A stretch of 64,000 nt of DNA from Euleptes europaea (GCF_029931775.1 NC_079312.1:124432872-124496871); one strand, 5' to 3'; counted from the stretch's first letter, positions 10,453 to 21,438 are shown. The notes: generated by a model not told the origin, from the sequence alone. Translations and numbers: made by a program.

Positions 10453-12530
10453 GAGATCGCATAGATTTATTTAAATTAGTAAGGCAACTCAAACTTAGAG
10501 ATTTCTTTAAAAACAAAGTGCCAAACCCAAGTGGTCTTAGAATAAAATTTAATTTTGTGCCTCCAGTTCAAAATTATTTAATTTCTACTTTCCACAAATT
10601 AGTTCAGAGAGACATAGCAAAGATAGAGAAAAAAAAGGGATCCCGATCCAATACAATATCACGAAGGAAGATAGAGATACTATAAAGAACTTACAAATGT
10701 TTCCCAACCTTATTATCAAGCCAGCTGATAAGGGCAGGGCTATTGTGCTTTTAAAAAAATCAGAATATGATGCAGAGTGTCATAGACAGCTTAATAACAT
10801 ACAATACTATAAGAAATTAAAAAGGGATCCAACAAATACGGTTCTTAACCGTATAAAAACAGTAATTTATGAAGCGCTAACTTTGGATTATGTAACAAAA
10901 AAGGAAGCTGATTTTCTATTTAACAAATATCCTAAAATTCCAACATTCTACATACTACCAAAAGTTTATAAGGGTATTCTACCACCTCCTGGAGGCCCAA
11001 TAGTATCTGGCATTAATGGTCCTTTGGATCATATATCAAAATACCTTGAAAACCACCTTCATCAATATTCTATCAGAACCTCCTCTTAAATATTAGACAC
11101 CACACAATTCATAAAGGAAACTGAAACTATTCTCAACATACCAGGTGCGGTTATTGCCACGCTAGATGTCAGATCTCTATATACTAATGTTCCACTTGAA
11201 GAGGCTAGAGCCGAAATAGAAAGATTACTCGAGAGTATATTAGAACAGCAACCACCTACTCCTTTCCTATTGGATTTGCTAGACCAACTCTTTGATAATA
11301 ATTATTTTAGGTTTGAGGACAACCTTTATCAACAAACAAAAGGAGTAGCGATGGGCTCAGCGGTGGCGCCATCGGTGGCAAACATTTATATGATTTTGTT
11401 TGAAAAGAAATTTATTTTTGTTAATTATATCTTTAAAAATCATGTGATATTTTTTCGCCGATTTGTGGATGATCTGATAATGTTATTTGATGATGCATGG
11501 AATTGTGAACGGTTCTGCAAAGAAATTAATGAGTGTGATACACATATTCAATTTGATTGTAAAATGGATACTATGAAGCTGCCATTTTTAGATACTGTGG
11601 TAAACATAGATGCACAAGGGAAACTATGGGTCACCCCTTATAGGAAGCCAACAGATAAGGGAGCGTTACTGCATTATGACTCACATCATCCCCCCTTTTT
11701 AAAAAATAATTTACCTTATGGGCAATTCTTGCATTTAAAGAGAAATGCAACAAAAAGGGAGGACTATGACATAGCTTCAAATGATCTTACTAACACCTTA
11801 TTAAGAAGGGGTTATCCTAAACACATTGTTGATGCAGCTAAACAACATGTAATAGCATAGATCGTTCCTCACTCTTTATCCAAAAAAACCCGGACTACAG
11901 ACAGATTAACAGCTTCCTTTAATTACACATCACTAGCCCATAAAATAAAAAATATTATTTTTAAACATTGGCACATAGTACAGGACATACCAGGATGCTC
12001 AGAGCTACCCTTAATTGGGTTAAAGTGGACTGTATCTTTAAGAGACTCCTTAGTCCATACAGATTGGACCAATGTTCCACCTACAGTAGGGGCAGTAGGT
12101 CATTACACCTGCGGATCAGGTGCAGTGTGTCGCTTTTCATTACCAGTGAAAAGTTTCACGAGAGAAGACACTGGTTTTAAATATAATCTACGCCACTTTA
12201 CTAATTGCAATTCGCAGAATGTGATTTACATATTAATTTGCCCATGCAAATTAATTTACGTAGGAAAAACGACACGCCCTCTAAAATTAAGGATCGGGGA
12301 ACACAGGTCCAGAATACGCAATCACGTGACAGCGGCACCTATTGTAGAGCACTGGATGCAATACAAACATTCAGAAGATGACTTAAAATTCTTTGCGGTT
12401 TGGCAATTTACACCTAAGAAGTATCAAAAGTCTGATGTAGAGAAAATACTCTGTCAACAAGAGGCACGCTTTGGGCATCTCTTTAATTGTGTAACACCCA
12501 ATGGGTTAAACACGATCAATGACTTTACAC

Positions 12531-12568
12531 CCTTTCTGTAACAATACATCCTTTCTGTAACAATACAT
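12531..12568 (+). repeat. 19 bp perfect direct repeat over the Penelope-like stop codon
   Basis: The unit CCTTTCTGTAACAATACAT occurs twice back to back (12531-12549 and 12550-12568). The first copy contains the TAA that ends the GIY-YIG frame. Confidence 0.9.
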
Positions 12569-12785
12569 TGCACCTGGGATCGAAATAAGATATTTAAACT
12601 GAGTTTGCTAGTAACATAATGACTGTGAGCAAGAAAGAATCTCTGTCACGTCCAAACCTCACAAGTTACTGTGCTAAATTGCTGAATGTCAACAATTACG
12701 TGAGTATGAGACTTTTTTTGACTGCTGTAAATATAATGTAAATATAAGGTGTAAACATAGTTTAATTAAGAGATAAGTATAATGT

Positions 12786-12828
12786 CGCCATGAGTCGGAA
12801 GCGACTTGACGGCACTTAACACACACAC
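12786..12828 (+). mobile_element. Tail-only Sauria/BovB-type insertion (43 bp) with 11 bp TSD
   Basis: Consists only of CGCCATGAGTCGGAAGCGAC, TTGACGGCACTTAA and a (CA)n end. It is flanked by AAGTATAATGT at 12775-12785 and 12829-12839. It is an extreme 5' truncation product of target-primed reverse transcription, and lies in the Penelope-like 3' region. Confidence 0.88.
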
Positions 12829-13328
12829 AAGTATAATGTTGAGCTAACTGTAATATTGGCATTAAATTAATAGCTATAGCTCTGAGGTAAATACCCAGTA
12901 GCTGAAGGCTTCTGTGAACAATTGGGGTGGCTGAAGAAGGATCGAAACAGGCATTTTGAACGGTATCCTGTACCACTGGCAAACGGATAACAGCCTAGTT
13001 CACTACCAGACGGATAACAGCCTAACTTTACTTCAAAAGAAAATCAACATAAAATTAACAAGAACATTATTTTGTGCCATTTTACAGCTGTATAAAAATT
13101 TTTTTGGATGAGATGTTATGTACATGGTGAAGCATATAACCATGATACTTCTAAGTTAACATTATGCAAACAATAATGTGTCTACAATATATGTCTCATA
13201 CTGAATAATTATCATTGTAAATATATTAATCACTATATGTTTTGTCAGTGGTTTACATTTTTATAATAAGCCTACAACAGTAACTTTGATTACAACTATA
13301 ACTACACAGCTGAGATTACTTGTTTGAG

Positions 13329-13350
13329 TACCTGGAAGTTGGCAACCCTA
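13329..13350 (-). mobile_element. hAT MITE family A, terminal fragment
   Basis: Only TACCTGGAAGTTGGCAACCC-type end sequence is present; the rest is missing. Confidence 0.6.
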
Positions 13351-13599
13351 AGGTACATGGCTTCAGATCGTTCAGGGACACCCAGAAAGACTGCTGATGT
13401 CGGAAGCCTGGATCTAAGCTGGGCATGCCCAACAAGTCATATTTGCTTTAGGGAGGCTTTTCGTTCAAGTATGAAATTTATTTTTTTACTTTCCGAGGCA
13501 AAACACCTTCAAGCCATAGCACAGTGGGAGAAGGTATTTTTCAAAAGGCATTTTGGGGCAGATGCAATCCCTCTTACTGCCCAGACCCCCAGGAGAAGC

Positions 13600-13850
13600 T
13601 TTCTTTTCTCCTGTCCGATACTGACTCTGTTGTTACTTACAATGTGTCTCTTTTTGCCCCAGCGGCCAGGAAAATCCGAGCAAGCATTGCAGTTAAACCG
13701 GACAACATTTGTATTTAATTTAAATTTATTTTTGTACTTGATTTTAACTGTTTTTTTTTTTGGTTGAATCTGATTTTATTGTGTCTACTTGATTGTAATG
13801 GCCTTTGGCTATGTTCAATAAATCTGTACCTACCTACCTTCTGCCCAGAC
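13600..13850 (+). mobile_element. LINE 3' end (TACC-tailed)
   Basis: T-rich sequence, then GGCCTTTGGCTATGTTCAAT, AAATCTGTACC and short TACC repeats. The same style of end occurs in reverse at 41162-41222 and about 50200-50240. The clade is uncertain. Confidence 0.45.
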
Positions 13851-14157
13851 CCCAAATCCTACTTTAGATTTGATCCTAAGACTTGAATGGACTTAGAAAG
13901 GTGAAAGTCTTTTTAGGATTGTACTGTGTCTGCCTGAGTGAATTAGCCAGTGCCGGTTGTCTGCCTATGTACAAGGGGGTGGGGAGTAGAAGCTGGACGG
14001 GGCAAACCATCAAAGACTCAGTTCTAATCCATTTAAGGAGCTGCCTACATTCCTATCCCATTTGGAAAATCAAATAGGACATGCTGACATGATCCACTGT
14101 TGCTTCAAGCATGCTGCAGGCACCAGTGCAGTCATGCATCGCTTTGCCCTTCAAAGA

Positions 14158-14160
<3 letters not shown>

Positions 14161-14195
<35 letters not shown>
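14161..14195 (+). repeat. (AG)n microsatellite
   Basis: Uninterrupted AG run of about 30 bp followed by AAAGAAAG. Confidence 0.95.
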
Positions 14196-14571
14196 AGGAC
14201 AAAGAGAGATTTGCTGCAAACGGTTCCTGTAGAGCTTTAAGTCAGCTGAAGGGGAAAAGCACTGATGGGGAAGGATAAGGTGACCAAGAGAGCACCCTAA
14301 TCAAGGCAACCGCGCTAACCCTTGGGAACAGCAAAGCTATGTTTGCCATCTATTTTACCAGAGGTTAAGCATGCAGCTTCTGTTGTTCTTGAGAGCCGGG
14401 ACATCATCAGACTCCTAGAACTGTGCGATTGGATTATCTAAATCTGTAGCTCTACCGGATCCTCTACAATCCGTGGCCCTACAGACCAATCATATTACAG
14501 TTTGTCCTAAACAGAGACCTGGAAGAACCAAGATGCTTCACACCAAATGTAGATTGGAACAGAACAGAATA

Positions 14572-15001
14572 AGGAGCCAGCGTGGTGTCGTGGTTAAGAG
14601 CAGCAGGACTGTAATCTGGAGAACCAGGTTCATGAACACATGGAGCTTCTTTCTACTGAATCAGATCCTCGGTCCATCAAAGTAAGTACTGTCTACTCAG
14701 ACCGGCAGTGGCTTTCCAGGGACTCAGGTAGGGGTCTTTCACATCACCTACTTGCCTAGTCCCTTTAACTGGAGATGCCGGGGATTGAACCTGGGACCTT
14801 CTGCATGCCAAGCAAATGCTCTGCCACTGAGCCATGGCCCTATTCCTCCACATGAAGCCTGCTGGGTGACCTTGGGCCAGTTCTCTCAGAACTGTCTCAG
14901 CCCACACAGAGGCAAACCACCTCTTAACCTCTCTTGCCGTGAAAACCCTATGGGGTCGCCATAAATCGCCTGCAACTTGACCGGCACACACACACACACA
15001 C
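14572..15001 (+). mobile_element. Sauria-type SINE with BovB-like tail, split by another SINE
   Basis: The tRNA-derived head AGCGTGGTGTCGTGGTTAAG lies before the nested SINE. After it come CCTTGGGCCAGTTCTCTCAG, GAGGCAAACCACCTCT and the tail GGGGTCGCCATAAATCG...ACTTGAC with (CA)n. ACAGAATA flanks the unit (14564-14571 and 15002-15009), with partial identity beyond. Confidence 0.87.
14632..14847 (-). mobile_element. tRNA-headed SINE (type 1) nested in Sauria-type SINE
   Basis: Complete reverse copy of the 16228 family inserted just after the tRNA-like head of the host SINE. Confidence 0.87.
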
Positions 15002-15037
15002 ACAGAATAGAAGAGAAGTCATTCAAGCAAGCATCCT

Positions 15038-15245
15038 TTCCTACTTTTATTTATTTTACTTCATGTATACCCCACCTTTCTTCCCAGTGGGAAAAACCAG
15101 AGAAGCTTACCTTGTTCTCCTCTCCTCCATTTTATCCTCATAACAGCCTTGTGAGGTAGGCAAGTCTAAGAGTATGTGACTGGCCAAAGGTCACCCAGGA
15201 AACTTCCATAGTAGAAGGATTTTGAACCTGGAGTTCCCCAGATCC
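15038..15245 (-). mobile_element. SINE of MIR/Sauria-like body, reverse
   Basis: TATACCCCACCTTTCTTCCC, CTTGTGAGGTAGGCAAGTCT and CCAAAGGTCACCCAGGAAAC are reversed body blocks; the promoter end is decayed. Confidence 0.65.
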
Positions 15246-15389
15246 AAAACTGACACTGTATAGCCACATAACCACACTCTTCCAATGAAAGGTTTTTTTA
15301 AAAAAGCCACCACACTCTACATCAGGGGTGTCGAACTCATTTGTCACGAGGGCCTGATATGACAGAAATGTCACTTGGATGGGCCATAC

Positions 15390-15394
<5 letters not shown>

Positions 15395-15422
<28 letters not shown>

Positions 15423-15435
15423 TAAATAAATAAAT
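15395..15435 (+). repeat. (AATC)n / (AATA)n microsatellite
   Basis: CAATCAATCAATCAATC continuing into AAATAAATAAATAA inside the long hAT element. Confidence 0.95.
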
Positions 15436-16164
15436 GCCATAAAATGTAATGCTAGGTACCCGAGATACGGACTTTATACAAGACACAGGCAAACTCAGAT
15501 TTAAACATACTTTTTAAAACTTAAAATACAAACAAGCTTACAACAATAGTACTCTTACAGTATTTTCCTCTGATGTCTCAGGAAACTCCTTTGCACACTC
15601 ATACCACATGCATTTGGAAAAGCAAACCTTTTGTGGGGGGGAGGAGATAAAACCCCCCAATACTAAACAGACTTTGGGCCAAGAAAGCATCTTTAAAGGT
15701 TTCAGCAAACCCCTTTGCACACTTTTACCACATGCATTTGAAAAAGCAAACATTTTTTTTTGGGGGGGGGGAGATGAAAATCACGTGTAAAAAGAAAAAT
15801 GAAGAGGCCAACAAAAAAACCATTTTGCCTTACTTTGGAGTAGCCTTCAGAAGAACCTGGATCTCAAGATCCAGCCCGGCCTATTGCTATTTGCAGGCTC
15901 CAAAGTCCACATCCTCCCAAGTCTGTAGCTCAGAGCCTGGTCCGCCCCACCCAGTCCTTTCTCTTGCTTGAGCCCCTCCCTCAGCTGCTTGACATCTGCC
16001 TGCATGTCTTCCATATTTGCATATTAAGGAGACTTTTCTGTCCCTTCCCCCCTCCCCACCACACACAATTTGTCAGTAAGTGTCTCTGGATGACTGACCA
16101 AAAAAACGTAGAGATGTCCTTCTTAACTTGTTCCCCATGTTTGCTGCTGGAGCTGGGGGTGCAG

Positions 16165-16476
16165 AGCGAGGAGGTAGTTGTGAGTTTCCTGCATTGTGCA
16201 GGGGGTTGAACTAGATGGCCCTGGTGGGGAGGGGCTGTGGCTCAGTGGGAGAGCATCTGCTTGGCATGCAGAAGGCCCCATGTTCAATCCTCAGCATCTC
16301 CAGTTAAAGGGACTAGGCAAGTAGGTGATGTGAAAGTCCTCTGCCTGAGACCCTGGAGAGCCGCTGCCGGTCTGAGTAGACAATGCTGACTTTGATGGAC
16401 CAAGGGTCTGATTCAGTAGAAGGCAGCTTCATGTGTTCATGTGTCCCTTCCAACTCTTTGATTCTATGATTCTATC
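16165..16476 (+). mobile_element. CR1-type LINE 3' tail, split by a SINE
   Basis: GGGGGTTGAACTAGATGGCC before the SINE and TCCCTTCCAACTCT then ATTCTATG repeats after it, which is the standard CR1 3' end with its octamer tail. Confidence 0.8.
16228..16443 (+). mobile_element. tRNA-headed SINE (type 1) inserted in CR1 tail
   Basis: GGCTCAGTGGGAGAGCATC (box A-like) and GTTCAATCC (box B) form a pol III promoter, followed by the family body (GGGACTAGGCAAGTAGGTGA, TGAGTAGACAATGCTGAC, CAGCTTCATGTGTTCATGTG). Confidence 0.88.
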
Positions 16477-16899
16477 AGATGGGGGAAGGCACCTGGTTCA
16501 GCGGGCTGGTTCACAGTGAGAGTCAGGAGGCAAGGAGAAGGCAAACAGGAGCGCTGCGAGCTGCCCGGGCGCCCCAAGAGCAACCCAAGTATTTGAACTC
16601 GCCTTTTGGCCTCTCTCCTTTCTCCTGCTGCAGTCGGGACCAGTTGCCTGCGCTCTCCCCAAGTTGGGGAGAAGAATGCTGGGAGGGACGGAGGAAGGTG
16701 AGGTGCTAGTCAAGCAGGCCCTTTAAGAGTGGGAAGGGCAAGCACACAGGAGAAACGCAAACCTCCGGGGCACCTGGAGCTGCGGGTAGAACCGGAGGAG
16801 TGGGGGGTGCGGTGGCGGCAGGCTCCGCGGGCCGGTAAACGTGGCCTCGGGGGCCGCATCCGGCCCCCGGGCCTTATGTTTGACTCTCCTGCTCTACAT

Positions 16900-17891
16900 G
16901 CTTTGTTGATGCCCTTCCCAACTTAAATTCAGATCAGGCAGAGTGTGTTTTGGCACTTGAGATAGAAAGTGTATGTGTTGCCTATCACATCATTAAATAA
17001 ATCACACTTTGCTTCTTTTGACCATTCCCAAAATGAATTTCATGCTTTCTTATGGAAGGATGGTTCCTGTTCTGTACATTAGCCATTGTGTAAGCAAGAA
17101 CCACAGACCTGGAAGAGATCTAACTTGCCTGAATAGCCTGTACTTTGTCTTTAAGCCTTTCCTGCTCAATGACTGTGAAATCTTTCCTCTAAAGCATCCA
17201 CAGGGAGAATACTCAGGGCTACATGTATTCCATGTCTAAAATAAATTAAAATTATGTACCAGAAAACCCAAATCTGCACCAGTAAGAGCTTGATCTCCAA
17301 TTTGAATCAATTATGAAAATGTGTATTTGTTATTTTCAATATTTATTCTCTCTGTTTTTGGTGTCCCCCCCCCCTTTGCACATTTTATTTTGGTTTCATG
17401 AATGCTAGAGAAGCAAAGACAACAAAGCCTTTCCCAGGAAATTCAGCTACCTCTCTGGCGTTTAGCCTTTCAGGAGATGCACCCACACAACTTGTCCTCT
17501 TGAACATACACTGTCGTGTCAGGTTAGTAATATAAAACTGGGGCGACAAGTAGATTGAATTTCCACTCATGGAAAAAACTGCCCTCTCTTTGTATTCTAC
17601 ACAGTCTGGAGCCTCTGAGTGAATGACTCCATGAAATTGCTACTATTTTCCTAGAAATGCACCTATTATGTTCAAAAGGGAAGGTCTCCAGCTTATTTAA
17701 TGAGCTCCTCTGTATGCAACTGTAAACACTCCAGAAAATAATGAGCTGTTTTTGAGGACCGTTGTATCACTTTATTTTTTGCTTGTTCTGTCGCTAGAAA
17801 ACAAGTAATACGTGGGCCTGTTTAAATTTGCACTTTTGCTGTCCTGGTGGACTTGGAAATCCACTTTCTCGGTGTCTGCTTAACGGAAGGG
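16900..17891. other. No recognised feature
   Basis: Unique-looking AT-rich stretch; a C-run near 17366 is the only simple feature. Confidence 0.55.
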
Positions 17892-18081
17892 AGACCCTTG
17901 GTCCATCAAAGTCAGCATTGTCTACTCAGACCGGCAGCGGCTCTGCAGGGTCTCAGGCAGAGGTCTTTCATATCACCTACTTGCCTAGTCCCTTTAACTG
18001 GAGATGTAGGGAATGGGATTGAACCTGGGACCTTCTGCATGCCAAGCAGATCCTCTACCACTGAGCCACAGCCCCTCCCCA
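17892..18081 (-). mobile_element. tRNA-headed SINE (type 1), 3' part missing
   Basis: Matches the 16228 family in reverse, from the TTGGTCCATCAAAGTCAGC region to the promoter end CCACTGAGCCACAGCCCC. Confidence 0.86.
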
Positions 18082-18182
18082 AAACAGGATTCTGACTCAA
18101 GTTGCCCCTTAAAGACTAGCAAATTGTATTCCGGCATGAGCTTTCATGAGCCAGAAGTGCTTGTCTAAATACGCAATGAAGG

Positions 18183-18391
18183 TAGGGTTGCCAACCTCCA
18201 GGTGGTAGCTGGCAATCGCCTGCTATTACAACTGATCTCCAGCCGATAGAGATCAGTACACCTGGAGAAAATGGCAGCTTTGGCAATTGAACTCTATGGC
18301 ATTGAAGTCTCTCCTGTCTCCAAACTCTGCCCTCCTCAGGCTCCACCCCTAAAGTCTCCAGGTATTTCCCAACCTGAAGCTGGCAACCCTA
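18183..18391 (+). mobile_element. hAT MITE family A, end-variant B, with TSD
   Basis: Target duplication AATGAAGG (18175-18182) versus AGTGAAGG (18392-18399), one mismatch. The right end is the AAGCTGGCAACCCTA variant. Confidence 0.9.
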
Positions 18392-18399
18392 AGTGAAGG

Positions 18400-19290
18400 C
18401 AAACTGACACGGAAGGAAAGGGGTGATCTGGGGAGGCAAAAGTTAACACTCTGTCAAAGGTTGCTTAGAGCAGAAAGAGCAGCCTGGAGGCTGGCAACCT
18501 ACTCCTCCTGCCAGGTTTGGTGGCACTTAATGCTTGTGTCCCTCAGGAGAGAGGCTTTATTCACTTGGGCTGAGATGGAATTGGCTCCTAGCTCAGCCTT
18601 TCTTAGCAGCAGCAAACTGGAGGTTCAGGGACAACTGTGGTAAAATGACCCCCCCCCCCGACTCTTGTTTTTTTAATGGACAATGAGAGAGTTACTCAGC
18701 TAGCTTTGGTCTCAAGCTTCAAGACCACAGCGAGGAGTTTGCCTCTCTCAGCTTCATCCAACTCATTCCCTTTCACAAACAAGGGTTTCTCTCTGCTGCC
18801 ACTAGCAAGCCCCAAACAGAACTGCAGCCTGATCACCTGCCGTCAGACCCTGTAAAAAATCAGACTCTCCTCCTCAGTTCAGCCAATGTGGAGGTAGAGG
18901 GAAATCTCCTGGTTAATTCTCAACTAGGCAAGCTGTCCCTGCTTCTCTTTTCAAGAAGCAATTTTTGTGGTTGCAAAGACCAAGTAACTCGCATTTCAGA
19001 AAAAGATTTTTTATCTTAATGAATATACCCTACAATTGATAAGTGTGTACAGTGGAACAGAAAAAGACTACAGCATCTGAGCATGGCGAAAATGAAATAG
19101 GTATAAACTCTTCCTCTTTCCCTAGGTCTACATCTACAGTTTAATCTCTCTGATGCTTAAGAGATAAGCAGAACTATCATAATTGTTCCAGGTTTGCTGT
19201 TCAGAGCCTGTTCGTATCAGATTACCGTCTTCTCCATCTGGCTGGTCGCCTCTCTTCAGAGCCTGTGCCGGCATGTGCATCCTTCATAAT
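18400..19290. other. No recognised feature
   Basis: No exon or repeat recognised; a C-run lies near 18650. Confidence 0.55.
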
Positions 19291-19508
19291 TAGGGTTGCC
19301 AACTCCAGGTTAGGAAATTCCTGGAGATTTGGGGATGAAGCCTGGGGAGGATGGGATTTGAGGAGGAGGGGGAGCTCAGCCAGATATAGTGCCATAGAGT
19401 CCACCATCCAAAGCAGCCATTGTCTCCAGGGGAATAGATCTCTGTAGTCTGAAGATCAGTTGTAATCCCAGAGGATCTTCAGACCCCAGCTGGAGGTTGG
19501 CAACCCTA
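19291..19508 (-). mobile_element. hAT MITE family A, end-variant B
   Basis: Inverted ends TAGGGTTGCCA / TTGGCAACCCTA with family-typical interior. No clear target duplication remains. Confidence 0.85.
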
Positions 19509-19732
19509 TCTCAGAATCCCCACAAAATCTCTTGACATGTCTGCTTGTGTTTCCAACAAAAACCTGCCCATAAGAACAGTTGTCCCCTTTTTAAAAGAAG
19601 TCTTTTTTCTTCCCACAGCCCCCCCCCCCAACTACTTTATTTTTATTCCCACAGTAAGGTCACCAGGGAGAGAAGAGGAAAGACTAGAGCCATCTGGTCA
19701 TTTGGGGAAACAGGAAGAACCAACATGAGATA

Positions 19733-19888
19733 GATTGACTCTATAAAGGAAGCCCCGGCCGTCAGTTTGCAAGTCCTGAGAAAGGCTGTTAACGATAGGA
19801 CATTTGACATTTTGGAGGACAGTAATTCATAGGGTCGCCATGAGTCGGACGTGACTTGACAGCACGTGACTTGACACACACGCACACA
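19733..19888 (+). mobile_element. BovB-type LINE / Sauria 3' end fragment
   Basis: ATTGACTCTATAAAGGAAGC ... AATTCATAGGGTCGCCATGA, GTCGGACGTGACTTGACAGC then CA-rich end. The last ~45 bp is the same tail that ends the Sauria-type SINEs here; the longer upstream match suggests the LINE itself. Confidence 0.72.
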
Positions 19889-20218
19889 TGCTGTCATTAG
19901 CATACCAGTGGCTTTATTGCCTCAAATTCTGCAGCTTGGAATTCAGGAAAAAAATAAGTAAATGGGGTGTCGGGGGTGGGAAGGAAGAAACTAGCTCTTT
20001 CTTTTGACCGGACTACCTGTAAAGATAGTCTGAGCTTAACCCAAGCATTCACAGAGTGTAAACTCAACATTCACAAACAAAGTGGAACATTCTTACACAG
20101 AAATTTAGGTGAGGTGTAATTTCATCATAGACATCCCAATTCCTCGCCTCAGTCTTACTGGTATTCTCCTGGCCTCTGGGATTAACCTTCCCAGGAAGAG
20201 TTATAGGCCATTCATTAG

Positions 20219-20728
20219 TAGGGTTGCCACTTGCCAGGTCCCTCTTTGCCACCAATGGGAGGTTTTGGGGGCGGAGCCTGAGGAGGGCGGGATTTGTGGG
20301 GGAGGGACTTCAATGCCAATGAGTCCAATGGCCAAAGCGGCCATTTTCTCCAGGGGAACTGATCTCTCTCGGCTGGAGATCAGTTGTAATAGCAGGAGAT
20401 CTCTAGCTAGTACCTAGAGCAGTGGTTCCCAACCTTTTTTTGACCAGGGACCACTAGGACTTTTTTGTTCGGTGCAGGGACCCCAAGGTTCAAAATAAAA
20501 ATTCCTGGAATTTGAAAATAAACTTTAATCATAACTGTTAGTTAAACATTAAACTTAGAATTATATTTGAATATATATATATATTATAATAGAGAACTTT
20601 TAATTGAAAATATTAATTTATTATGGGTTTATAACTTTGTTTCGCGGACCTTAATTTAGTTCTCGTGGACCCCTGGGGGTCCATGGACCCCTGGTTGGGA
20701 ACCAGTGACCTAGAGGTTGGCAACCCTA
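20219..20728 (-). mobile_element. hAT MITE family A, interrupted by another hAT element
   Basis: Perfect 8 bp duplication TTCATTAG (20211-20218 and 20729-20736). Its interior is split near its right end by the 288 bp element at 20420-20707, so this copy is the older of the two. Confidence 0.93.
20420..20707. mobile_element. hAT element family C (Charlie-like ends), nested
   Basis: Ends CAGTGGTTCCCAACC and the inverted GGTTGGGAACCAGTG (one mismatch over 15 bp). Perfect 8 bp duplication ACCTAGAG (20412-20419 and 20708-20715). The AT-rich interior has no coding signal and includes a (TA)n run. Confidence 0.92.
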
Positions 20729-20736
20729 TTCATTAG

Positions 20737-21430
20737 CTAGAATTCTAATAATACTGATCTAGGGGAAATAGCCATTTTGGCTCCTCTCTCATGGAAAAGA
20801 GATGTTTTCGTCCTTGTTTCGTTCTTGTGGAACCAGACCCAATGGAGTAGCCTATGTGGAGGAATAGCTCCTGTGTGGGGGGCACTTCTAGCATCTTTTT
20901 GTGCTCAATAGTGATGTCTGGCAGCTCCATCGGTCCTATGGTTTCCCTGGCAACAAGGGAACCGACTCTGTCTTTATTTATATTTTGCTGTGAGTCTGAC
21001 CTTCTTTTCCAGCAGAGGAACAAATCCTTCAAAGTGAAATGTCAGCTAGTCCTCCCAGTTATGATTCCTTCAGCAATTTGTGGGCGGAAAGGATTGGGTA
21101 GAGTTGCCAGGAATTTGTGGCTGAGCCTGTCGGCCTCTAATTGATGTAGGCGTGTTTGCCAAGTTGTATGGAAGGGGAGGAAGGAGGAGAAAGCAGCCAC
21201 ATTCTTCCGACAGAGAGAAAAGTCGATCAGACATGAAGACAGTTTTACCATGGTGGCTTGTGTTAGTCATTTTACACCCCAGTATGTGTGTGTATGTACA
21301 CACAGATACATACGCTCACACACAGATACATTTGCCACTTCTCTCCGTGTGGTGCTAGTATACCTCTTCTTGCAGACATTTGAAGACACGGAGGAGCTAC
21401 GTCAACCAGGCTGTAGAGCTGGTCAGTTAG
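20737..21430. other. No gene recognised
   Basis: Contains a short alternating purine-pyrimidine CA/TG-rich run near 21285-21330; otherwise unassigned. Confidence 0.55.
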
Positions 21431-21438
21431 TGATCTCA

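Larger units (their letters stand above)
10453..13300 (+). mobile_element. Penelope-like retroelement (RT + GIY-YIG), nearly full pol region
   Basis: A single-frame pol region runs from about 10640 to the stop at 12541, with a further conserved stretch upstream (about 10480-10635) in another frame. It is interrupted about three times, so it is inactive. RT signatures in order: KPADKGRAIVLLKKSEYD (from about 10724), FYILPKVYKG, PPGGPIVSG, TLDVRSLYTNVP (about 11160), QTKGVAMGSAVAPSVANIYM (about 11338) and RFVDDLIMLFDD (about 11455, the catalytic DD). After a linker with Cys/His residues comes a GIY-YIG endonuclease: NVIYILICPCKLIYVGKTTR...LRIGEHR (12220-12305). This RT plus GIY-YIG order defines the endonuclease-bearing Penelope superfamily; the Neptune-type group is a guess. 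The 5' end is truncated. The 3' non-coding part runs to about 13300 and contains GGCTGAAGAAGGATCGAAA near 12929, a typical style of PLE 3' region. Confidence 0.88.
15323..16891 (+). mobile_element. hAT element family D, 1.57 kb long non-coding form
   Basis: Left end CAGGGGTGTCGAACTCA, right end TGTTTGACTCTCCTG. Perfect 8 bp duplication CTCTACAT at 15315-15322 and 16892-16899. The interior has an (AATC)n run, a duplicated block (ACCACATGCATTTGGAAAAG-like at about 15602 and 15728), a CR1 tail (about 16165-16476) and a tRNA-headed SINE. No transposase reading frame is seen. It is probably a non-autonomous relative or a deletion product of an autonomous hAT. Confidence 0.85.

Noticed and set aside
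13324-13767. 147-codon open frame near the Penelope-like element
   Set aside because: No RT or endonuclease motif, and it ends in a T-rich LINE-type 3' end.
14977-15004. CRISPR-like or functional CA array
   Set aside because: It is the simple (CA)n tail of a Sauria-type SINE.
16228-16300. tRNA gene
   Set aside because: Box A and B are present but the sequence does not fold as a full tRNA and continues into a SINE body shared by several copies.
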